Below, piece by piece: positions 6,545-12,187 of a stretch of DNA of 12,187 nt. The stretch is from JADJQU01 sp035490315 (GTDB taxonomy: Bacteria > Planctomycetota > UBA1135 > GCA-002686595). Location of the stretch: contig DATHET010000092.1 in assembly GCA_035490315.1 (NCBI GenBank), forward strand, positions 1 to 12,187, given 5' to 3'. The notes beneath the pieces are model-generated. The model had not been told where the DNA came from and searched no databases. It saw only the letters and a list, made by a program, of their open reading frames with translations. A program made the translations under genes and the position numbers. Each line of letters starts with the position of its first letter. Positions within the stretch are counted from its first letter, which is position 1.

Positions 6545-7256
6545 CCCGCGACACTTGGAATCGCACTTCGCCGTACTGCTCTCCGAAGTAGACGAGCAGC
6601 GCGTGGATGAAGGCGATGCTGCCGGCCATCTCCAACCCCTCCTCGGCAGTGACGATCAAGTTGTAGGTCAGGGTTCTCGTCTGGTGCAGCTCGGCGTAGC
6701 GCCCCCCGATCAACTCCATGCCGATCGCTCCGCCAAGGTAGAGCGCCGCGGCCACGACGAAACGGATCCGCGTCGAGCGAGGGAGGCGCAGCAGAAAGCG
6801 CAGGTAGACGAGTCCGAGCAGCGCGACCAGCGCGAGGGCCGGGATCACCCAGGTGAAGTAGAGGGCTCCGCTGGCGCCATCGCCGACCATCCCGCGCAGC
6901 GGCCTGACCAGCTTCTCGTGGCTGGACCAGGCTTCATCCACCGACATGTACCAGAAGCCGAAGGCGAGCAGGGCCCAGCGCCACAGGTCGGGATCGCCGT
7001 CGCGCTTCTTGAGCAGCGTCAGGACCGCGAGCAACGTGGCGGCGAAGGCGAGCAGGCAGACCGAGAAGAGGGTCGGGACGTTTTCCTCCCTGTCCACATT
7101 GAAAAGGTACACCAGGCCGTGGACCTGATCATGGTGGAGCAGGAAGCGACTCAACTGGCCGGCGAGGCTCGCGAGGACGAGCAGCACGGCGATCGTCCAC
7201 AGGACCTGCGTGATGCGACGCGTCGAAGCGGTGAGGGGCAGGTCCCGTGTCGTCAT
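6537..7256 (-). CDS. Multi-spanning membrane protein of unknown family
   Basis: 239 residues from the chosen ATG at 7254-7256. About six hydrophobic segments are visible (about 15-38, 62-83, 93-108, 131-153, 165-184, 205-226). Charged residues within or beside helices stand out: SVDEAWSSHE (105-114), GMELIGG (179-185) and AEEGLEMAG (204-212). Such buried acidic and histidine residues hint at metal binding or proton transfer, but I cannot name the family. The frame stays open upstream to an ATG at 7395-7397, adding 47 residues rich in R, E, T and P with no hydrophobic content. I prefer the later start because it places the first helix at a normal distance, but no ribosome binding site decides it. 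It is the first gene of the cluster and overlaps the phosphoesterase start by 8 nt. Confidence 0.72.
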   Translation of the reverse strand: MTTRDLPLTASTRRITQVLWTIAVLLVLASLAGQLSRFLLHHDQVHGLVYLFNVDREENVPTLFSVCLLAFAATLLAVLTLLKKRDGDPDLWRWALLAFGFWYMSVDEAWSSHEKLVRPLRGMVGDGASGALYFTWVIPALALVALLGLVYLRFLLRLPRSTRIRFVVAAALYLGGAIGMELIGGRYAELHQTRTLTYNLIVTAEEGLEMAGSIAFIHALLVYFGEQYGEVRFQVSRDA

Positions 7257-7819
7257 CGGGGACAGGGATTCTTTGCCGGTGCGCTCATCGGCTCGTGTAG
7301 AACGACCGCCGGGCTGCGCGTCGACCGCCACCGTGGTGGCGGCCTCGCGTTCCATGCGGGGAGGTGCGTTCGAAGCGGACATGGCTGGACGAGGCACCTG
7401 GGATCGAAGTGCGAATCAGGTCGGCAGTTCGGGGGCTGGCTGCGGACATGGCGCTGGGAGGGGAGGCCTGGAAAGCACGCTCGGCAGCCCCGCGGGAGCT
7501 CTCCGCGAGGTTGCCAGGGTTTTCAGGTTACGGCTAGATGATGAATCTAACGCCGCCCTTATCGAACAGTTCAGACCAAAAACTGGAAGTTCGGGCCCTG
7601 AAACTCCGGCCCCCACCGCGCCCGGCTCGGGCGCGAGCTCCTCGGGTCGGAGCGTCTGGCGTCAATCCTCCCACGGGTTCGAGTTGTTTTGCGAGGCTGA
7701 CACGACCCAATGGGAGCGCTGAGCAGCGTGATGAGGCGCCCAGTCTGGAGCCCGCGGCTCCCCCGATAACCAAGGGGATACAGGCCGCATCGCCCTTTTG
7801 AGTACGCCGGGAGGCGCGC
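7257..7819. other. Intergenic region without a convincing gene
   Basis: Divergent spacer between the membrane gene cluster and the amidohydrolase. Open frames here (for example 7538-7801 plus) encode proline-, alanine- and serine-rich peptides with no domain or conserved feature, and I treat them as chance. If the membrane gene starts at 7397, its first 141 nt lie here. Visible features are a relatively AT-rich patch at 7535-7590, a TTGCCA at 7511-7516 that could be a -35 element on the plus strand (with only a poor -10, TAGATG, at 7535-7540), and an 8-bp hairpin at 7617-7635. No tRNA-like or other RNA structure is recognisable. Confidence 0.5.
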
Positions 7820-7922
7820 AGGGAGTCAGGTGAATTCGTCCGGAGTCGTGCGGCGGTTCCGATCCGCGCCCTGTGCGGATCGGAACCGCCGCACGACTCC
7901 GGACGAATTCACCTGACTCCCT
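7820..7922. repeat. Perfect 48-bp inverted repeat with 7-nt loop
   Basis: The arm 7820-7867 is exactly reverse-complementary to 7875-7922, and the loop is GCCCTGT (7868-7874). Outside the arms, pairing continues imperfectly to about 7813 and 7929. Each arm contains a GAATTC. The structure ends 16 nt before the chosen start codon of the amidohydrolase, so it would form a very stable hairpin in its mRNA leader if transcription starts upstream. No T-tract follows on either strand, so it does not look like a classical intrinsic terminator. No target-site duplication is evident. Confidence 0.9.
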
Positions 7923-7938
7923 ACGCTCCCACACTCGC

Positions 7939-9156
7939 ATGAAAGTCATGAGAATCCTCGCGCTCCTGCTGCTGCTCATCGCCGGCGTCGTCGCCTACTC
8001 GTGCGCGACGATCGTGGGCACAAGCGAGCTCGATCCCGATGCATTCACGACCAGCGCCAGCCCGCAGGCGCGCGCCCTCGTCGAGCGAGCCCTCGACGGC
8101 CTCGAGGTGTCAGGCGGATTGGAGATCGTCGACATGCACGCCCATGTCGCGGGCACCGCGGAGGATGGGAGCGGCTGCGAGATCTCGGCGGACATGCACT
8201 CGTGGCTGCATCCGTGGCGGATGATCCAGTACCAGGTCTATCTCCGCGCCTCCGGAGTCGACGCCCTCGAGCGCGGCGCGCAGCAGATGGCCGCTCGCCT
8301 CTCCGCGGTGTCTCGCGGAAAGACCTGCGTGCTCGCCCTCGACCATGGCTACGACACCAGCGGCGCCGTCGACCGGGAGCACACCGCCCTCTACGTCCCG
8401 AACGATTACGTCCTGCGGCTCGCCGACGAGCATCCGGACGAGTTCGTGGCAGGCGTCTCGATCCATCCTCATCGCAAGGATGCCCTCGCGGAGCTCGATC
8501 GATGCGCGGCGCGCGGCGCCAGGATCGTCAAGTGGCTGCCGAACTCGATGGGGATCGATCCGGCGAGCCCTGCCTGCGATGCGTTCTACGATCGGATGCG
8601 CGAGCGCGGGATGACGCTGCTCTCGCACGGCGGGGAGGAGCGGGCCCTGGCCCAGGGTGCCCTGGAACTCGGCAATCCGCTTCGGTTGCGCCGCGCGCTC
8701 GATCGCGGCGTGCGGGTGATCGTGGCCCATTGCGCGTCCATGGGAACGGCCACGGACCTCGACGATCCAGCGCGAGGCGAAGTCGAGGCATTCGAGTTGT
8801 TTCTGCGCATGATGGGCGAGGACCACGGTCGCGGTCGTTTGTACGGAGACATCTCGGCCGTGGCGTTCCGCAACCGCGATCCGCGCGTGCTGCGGACGCT
8901 GCTCGAGCGGACGGATCTGCACGAGCGGCTCATCGACGGAACGGACTGGCCGCTGCCGGCCGTGCGCGTGCTGACCTCGACGCGGCGCTTGGAAAAGGCC
9001 CGGCTTTTGACCGCCGAAGAGCGCGAGGCGCTCGACGAAGTGTTCCGCTACGACCCGCGGCTCTTCGATCTGGCCCTCAAGCGCACGGTGAAGGGGCCGA
9101 AGGGCGAGCGCTTCCCGGCGTCGGTGTTCCTGCGCAAGCGCGAGATCCTGCCCTGA
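7939..9156 (+). CDS. Exported or membrane-anchored amidohydrolase (Amidohydro_2-like metal-dependent hydrolase)
   Basis: 405 residues. The N-terminus is a hydrophobic signal or anchor (RILALLLLLIAGVVAYSC). Cys22 is preceded by AYS, a poor lipobox, so lipidation is doubtful. The catalytic region starts with the HxH motif in IVDMHAHV (63-70). It continues with IVKWLPNSMG (196-205), LSHGGEE (228-234), VIVAHCAS (260-267) and IDGTDWP (332-338), which supply the His and Asp residues expected of a TIM-barrel amidohydrolase of the PF04909 type. Family members hydrolyse or decarboxylate varied substrates, and the one here cannot be inferred. ATG at 7948 is an alternative start. An in-frame GTG at 7873 would place the right arm of the large inverted repeat inside the coding region, which I consider less likely. 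It ends only 12 nt from a convergent gene. Confidence 0.82.
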   Translation: MKVMRILALLLLLIAGVVAYSCATIVGTSELDPDAFTTSASPQARALVERALDGLEVSGGLEIVDMHAHVAGTAEDGSGCEISADMHSWLHPWRMIQYQVYLRASGVDALERGAQQMAARLSAVSRGKTCVLALDHGYDTSGAVDREHTALYVPNDYVLRLADEHPDEFVAGVSIHPHRKDALAELDRCAARGARIVKWLPNSMGIDPASPACDAFYDRMRERGMTLLSHGGEERALAQGALELGNPLRLRRALDRGVRVIVAHCASMGTATDLDDPARGEVEAFELFLRMMGEDHGRGRLYGDISAVAFRNRDPRVLRTLLERTDLHERLIDGTDWPLPAVRVLTSTRRLEKARLLTAEEREALDEVFRYDPRLFDLALKRTVKGPKGERFPASVFLRKREILP

Positions 9157-9168
9157 ACGGCCGAGCGA

Positions 9169-10119
9169 CTATTGCTCCGGCAGCTTCCAGACGGTGATCC
9201 CGCTGCCTCCGTCGTTCGCCGCGAGCGACTTGCCCTTGTCCAGGAAGGCGAGCGCGCTGATCGCGCCCTTGCCTTGGAAGCTCGTGATCGACTTGCCGCT
9301 GCCGAGGTCCCACACGAAGACCTTCCCCGTGTCGTCGGCCGAGGCGGCCCGGTCGCCCTTCGGACTGCTGACCAGCGCTCGCACCGCTGCGCTGTGACCC
9401 GCGAGCTCGAAACGCACTTTCCCGCTCGCCACGGTCCACAGTCTCAGGCCCCCGTCCTTCGTTCCAGAGAGCAGAGTCGACTTGCCGGCGAAGACCAGCG
9501 CGGTGACGGAGTCGGGGAGGCCCTCGAAGATCTTCTTGTCGTCGACATTGGCGCTCGAAGCTCCGACGAAGCGGATCGTCTTGTCGACGCCCCCCACCGC
9601 GAGCAGATTCCCCTCGGGGTCGATCGCGAGCGCGGACGCGCCGCCGTTCTTCAGGCCGCGATGGCTGAAGGTCTGGATATTGGCGGGCACCACGCGCTCG
9701 AGCGATCCGTTGTCCAATCCGACCCAGACCCAGCGATCCTTCGGGTCGGCAGCGTAGACCAGGGGCATGGCCCCCGGCCCCCCCACGCCCACGGCAGGAC
9801 CTTGCTTGCCGGTCTCCACCTCGCGCGAGCGCAGCGAAGGAATCTTGCCGCCGATGTAGACGAACTTGGTGCCGAGCGACAAGGCCATGTCCGGAAACTT
9901 TTCGCCCGACTCGTGCCAGAGCTCGGCTTTCTTCGTCAAGCTCCAACAGGCGACGGTGTTCTTCGCGCTCAGCGTGTACAGCGCGGTTTCCTTGGGGTCG
10001 ACGACGAAGTGCACGATGCGATCGTCCGTCGCAGCCATGGACAGCGGCTCCGGCGGCTTGACCGGATCCTGCGCGCAGATCAGCGTGAGCGCCGCGATGG
10101 TCGATGCGATTGTGTGCAT
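9169..10119 (-). CDS. Secreted WD40-type beta-propeller protein
   Basis: 316 residues. A signal peptide at 1-16 (HTIASTIAALTLICA, cleavage before QDP) indicates export. The rest is WD40-like blades, clearest in the C-terminal half: SVTALVFAGKSTLLSGTKDG with LRLWTVASGK (204-233), AVRALVSSPKGDRAASADDT with VFVWDLGSGK (245-276), and AISALAFLDKGKSLAANDG with ITVWKLPEQ (286-316). Earlier blades include VACWSLTKK (56-64) and ALAIDPEGNLLAVGGVDKTI (163-182). WD40 domains are protein-binding platforms, and no catalytic motif is seen. The ATG at 10117-10119 was chosen because it is immediately followed by the signal peptide; the open frame upstream overlaps the VOC gene. It lies 38 nt after that gene, so the two are probably co-transcribed. 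Confidence 0.82.
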   Translation of the reverse strand: MHTIASTIAALTLICAQDPVKPPEPLSMAATDDRIVHFVVDPKETALYTLSAKNTVACWSLTKKAELWHESGEKFPDMALSLGTKFVYIGGKIPSLRSREVETGKQGPAVGVGGPGAMPLVYAADPKDRWVWVGLDNGSLERVVPANIQTFSHRGLKNGGASALAIDPEGNLLAVGGVDKTIRFVGASSANVDDKKIFEGLPDSVTALVFAGKSTLLSGTKDGGLRLWTVASGKVRFELAGHSAAVRALVSSPKGDRAASADDTGKVFVWDLGSGKSITSFQGKGAISALAFLDKGKSLAANDGGSGITVWKLPEQ

Positions 10120-10157
10120 GGGAGCAAGAGTCGGGTAGTCCGCCTGATCGGAGGCGC

Positions 10158-10616
10158 TCAGCGCGACTTCTTGGTCTTCTTCGCGCCAGCCTTCGTCCGC
10201 TTCGCAGGTTTCTTGCCCGCGGGCTTCGCGGCCGCGCTTCGCTTGGAGCTGGGCGGCTTGGACGAGGACGCCTTCACGTACTTCGGCTCGTAGAGCTGGA
10301 TGGTGACTCCGCCCGGCGCCTCGATGTAGGTGACCAGCCCATAGCCGTGATCGGCGACGGGCTTGGTGAACTTCACGCCTCGCACCTTCAGGTCGCGAAC
10401 CGTTCCCTCGATGTCGTCGCAATAGAACGAGACGTCGTGGTCGCCGGGCTTGGCGCCGTGCTCCGCCGGATGGACGCCGAGATCGCCGGCTGGAAGATCG
10501 AAGATCCACCAGCCTCCGCCGATGTCGCTGCCGGGAAGCTTGACCTTGTCGCGCAAGAACGCGCGGGTTGCTTCGGAATTGGAAGAGTACAGAAGGCCGT
10601 GGATGCCTCGAATCAT
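10158..10616 (-). CDS. VOC-superfamily (glyoxalase/bleomycin-resistance fold) protein with a lysine-rich tail
   Basis: 152 residues. Residues 1-111 form one VOC-type module: IRGIHGLLYSS start with His6, WWIFDLPAGDLGVHP with His49, DHDVSFYCDDIEGTVRDLKVRG (58-79), and the closing APGGVTIQLYEP with Glu110. The His and Glu positions match the usual metal ligands. VOC proteins include lyases, dioxygenases and antibiotic-binding proteins; the substrate is unknown. Residues 112-152 are a tail with 16 Lys or Arg and no acidic residue among 41 (AAAKPAGKKPAKRTKAGAKK), like histone H1 or bacterial nucleoid-protein tails and unusual for this fold. No signal peptide is seen, so it is probably cytoplasmic. 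The start is supported by AGGAG at 10625-10629, 8 nt upstream. Confidence 0.85.
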   Translation of the reverse strand: MIRGIHGLLYSSNSEATRAFLRDKVKLPGSDIGGGWWIFDLPAGDLGVHPAEHGAKPGDHDVSFYCDDIEGTVRDLKVRGVKFTKPVADHGYGLVTYIEAPGGVTIQLYEPKYVKASSSKPPSSKRSAAAKPAGKKPAKRTKAGAKKTKKSR

Positions 10617-10674
10617 GCGAAAATCTCCTGGCGCGGATGCTACCAGGCGAAGGGCTCGGCGCGCACGCGCTCCG

Positions 10675-12187
10675 TCACGGCGCGAGCGTGTACTCCAGGC
10701 CGCCGGTCAACGTCGAGTTGTTCGGAGCCGGGAATCCGGGGTCGCGACCCCAGAACTGCGAGTCCACCACGGTTCCGGGCACGAAGAGGAAGGGCGCGGG
10801 ATTGCCGCCGAGCGCGCCGACCGCGAAGGCGTTCATGTCGATCGAGTAGACGCCCGAGCAGTCGTTGGTGGGCAGCGGCGCGCCGCCGGACGCGAGTGAG
10901 ATCGAACGGCGGATCGGTGTGTTGATGCAGCGGAACCCGCCCAGGAACGAGACCGCGGCCCGGCCGTTGTTGGTGTAGATCAACAGACCCGGCTTGTTGT
11001 TGCGGACATTGGAGCCGCTGACGACGAAGCCAGATCCCGCCGAGGTGCTCGCGATGCCCGTCGAGCCGATGACCGGAAGGCAGCCCAGCGAATTCACCTT
11101 CGCCGTGCAGTACGCGACAGGCGGAGTCAGCGTCGGCCAGGTGCGGTGCGGGAAGGCGCGGATCTGCACGATGAAGGGCTGCAGGCCGCTCAGGAACGGC
11201 GGGTTGGGCAGATTCGACGTGGCGTCCCACAAGAAGGGCTGCTGCTCGCCTGCGTCCATCGCGTCCCCGTCGCCGTTCAAATCGGCGATGCGGTGGATCA
11301 AGCGCGTCGCATTGGCGCGCAGCTCGCAGACGTACAGCCAGCCTGCCTCGGAGGACATCCCGACGATCTTGTCGAAGCCCAGCGGCGCTCCGCCGGTCAA
11401 GCTGCCGTCGTAGAACGTGGTCACCTCGCCGGCGTCGTTCGCGTCGCCGTCCGCGTTGAGGTCGCGACAGCGGAAGATCAAGCCATTGACCGGCTCGCCG
11501 AACACATTCATCGAGAAGACTCCCGTGTTGTTCGAGTCGCAGGCGGCGTAGACCACTTCCTGGTTCCCCTCGAGCACCGTCGTCGGATAGGAAAGCCACG
11601 CGAAAGCCGAATTCGGAAGGGCGAGGCTGCGCGGATTGGATCCCGCGGAGGCCGCAGCGAAGCTCGGGTTCATGTCGAGCGCCGGATTCTGGCCGGTCGG
11701 GTTGAGGAACACCGTGGATTCCGTCGCGTCGAGCACGTCTCCATCCGCGTTCTTGTCCTCGAAGCGGAAGAACGTCGAGTAATCGAAGTCGTTGAACACC
11801 ACCACGCCGTTTCCGATGTTGGTCATGCGCCGGAACGAGCCCGTATTGATGAGGACGGGACCGCCGCTGGATGCGATCGGGTGCGTCGAGGCACCGGAGA
11901 CCATGATGATCCGCTCGCCCGCGTCGTTCGCGTCCTGGTCGTTGTTGAGGTCCTTGAGACGGAACACACCTTCGTGGGTCACGTCGTCCGAGCTCCACCA
12001 CACCGCGCCGTCGGGCGAGAGCTCGACCGCGTTGGCGCGGCTCGAACCGTCGAGCGCGATCGAATTGCGGAAGATCGTCGCCTCGCCGACCTCGATCACG
12101 CCGCTGTTGTTCAGATCGACCCCGCGCATCACGAGGTCCTGCTTCTCGTCGACCCAGTAGGCCGTGGTCCGGTTGTTCTCGGTGCGC
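10675..12187 (-). CDS. Large secreted repeat protein with calcium-loop-like motifs and C-terminal YCTAK module (partial at the right edge)
   Basis: The visible 503 codons run without a stop to the window edge, so the N-terminus and any signal peptide are outside. A GTG at 12130-12132 is internal; the frame continues upstream (AYWVDEKQDLV). Five acidic loops of the form D-x-N-x-D-G-D-x-x-D-A-G-E occur at about 12082-12117 (degenerate), 11914-11952, 11719-11757, 11425-11463 and 11245-11283, each preceded by a hydrophobic-Arg strand (VFRLKDLN, FFRFEDKN, IFRCRDLN). They resemble dockerin or EF-hand-type calcium sites set in propeller-like repeats (ELSPDGAVWWSSDD). From 11112 to the stop is the YCTAK module. 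I infer an exported or surface calcium-stabilised protein; no enzyme motif is visible. The stop lies 58 nt before the VOC gene on the same strand. Confidence 0.82.
   Translation of the reverse strand, partial: RTENNRTTAYWVDEKQDLVMRGVDLNNSGVIEVGEATIFRNSIALDGSSRANAVELSPDGAVWWSSDDVTHEGVFRLKDLNNDQDANDAGERIIMVSGASTHPIASSGGPVLINTGSFRRMTNIGNGVVVFNDFDYSTFFRFEDKNADGDVLDATESTVFLNPTGQNPALDMNPSFAAASAGSNPRSLALPNSAFAWLSYPTTVLEGNQEVVYAACDSNNTGVFSMNVFGEPVNGLIFRCRDLNADGDANDAGEVTTFYDGSLTGGAPLGFDKIVGMSSEAGWLYVCELRANATRLIHRIADLNGDGDAMDAGEQQPFLWDATSNLPNPPFLSGLQPFIVQIRAFPHRTWPTLTPPVAYCTAKVNSLGCLPVIGSTGIASTSAGSGFVVSGSNVRNNKPGLLIYTNNGRAAVSFLGGFRCINTPIRRSISLASGGAPLPTNDCSGVYSIDMNAFAVGALGGNPAPFLFVPGTVVDSQFWGRDPGFPAPNNSTLTGGLEYTLAP
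10678..11112 (-). other. YCTAK C-terminal module, copy 3
   Basis: Encodes the last 145 residues of the large repeat protein. It shares YCTAKVNSLGC, SGSNVRN, KPGLLIYTNNGRA, PIRRS, DCSGVYSIDMNAFAVGALGG, GTVVDSQFWGRD and PGFPAPNNSTL with propeller copy 1, although the N-terminal parts of the two proteins are unrelated. It ends LEYTLAP, lacking the penultimate cysteine of the other two copies. Confidence 0.75.

Noticed and set aside
4808..6610. Plus-strand open frame of 600 codons antisense to the phosphoesterase
   Set aside because: No domain or hydrophobic pattern. The opposite strand carries all the metallophosphoesterase motifs in order.
6105..7541. Plus-strand open frame of 478 codons across the membrane protein gene
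   Set aside because: Low-complexity Gln, Glu and Arg-rich product antisense to a clear multi-helix membrane protein.
7538..7801. Possible small plus-strand gene in the intergenic region
   Set aside because: Pro-, Ala- and Ser-rich product, no ribosome binding site, no recognisable feature, and competing frames of equal quality.
7820..7922. Large inverted repeat as an ordinary intrinsic terminator or as a CRISPR repeat
   Set aside because: No T-tract on either strand, arms much longer than terminators, and only one pair of arms, so no repeat-spacer array.
7939..8010. Amidohydrolase as a lipoprotein
   Set aside because: Cys22 is preceded by A-Y-S, which fits the lipobox poorly; signal anchor or another form of export is at least as likely.
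8001..9197. Plus-strand open frame of 398 codons overlapping the amidohydrolase in another frame
   Set aside because: Arg-rich shadow product; the amidohydrolase motifs are all in the other frame.
9169..10509. N-terminal extension of the WD40-type protein to 10509
   Set aside because: The extra 130 residues are a basic shadow of the VOC gene, and a signal peptide begins exactly at the ATG at 10117-10119.

Overview
The window is GC-rich, gene-dense bacterial DNA, probably from a planctomycete. Three things suggest this. An ECF-type sigma factor is fused in frame to membrane and extracytoplasmic parts. Three secreted proteins end in the same cysteine-containing module of about 145 residues that begins YCTAK. 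Secreted propeller proteins are abundant. The assignment is an inference from protein style; there is no rRNA or other marker gene here.

Layout. 1-1188 (minus) is the 5' part of a sigma factor fused to two hydrophobic segments and a carboxypeptidase-regulatory-like domain; it runs off the left edge. 1319-4176 (plus) is a tandem duplication of about 1.48 kb. Each unit has a conserved leader, a secreted propeller protein with the YCTAK module, a short palindrome and a terminator hairpin. 4222-7256 (minus) is a three-gene cluster read from high to low coordinates: a multi-spanning membrane protein of unknown family, a membrane-anchored 5'-nucleotidase-type phosphoesterase, and a PepSY-type membrane protein. 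7257-7938 has no convincing gene but holds a perfect 48-bp inverted repeat ending 16 nt before the next start codon. 7939-9156 (plus) is an exported or membrane-anchored amidohydrolase. Converging on it with a 12-nt gap are a secreted WD40-type protein (9169-10119) and a VOC-fold protein with a lysine-rich tail (10158-10616), both minus. 10675-12187 (minus) is the C-terminal part of a large secreted protein with five DxNxDGD-type calcium-loop candidates and a third copy of the YCTAK module; it runs off the right edge.

How the parts relate. Most products appear to act in the envelope or outside the cytoplasm. The sigma fusion could link an extracytoplasmic event to transcription, but nothing in the window shows its target. 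The YCTAK modules link the two ends of the window and may be a sorting, anchoring or adhesion domain. The tandem pair gives a local record of evolution: a near-identical tract, an inverted terminator hairpin, and a C-terminal module that resembles the distant third copy more than its tandem partner. I saw no tRNA, rRNA, CRISPR array, transposase or phage gene.
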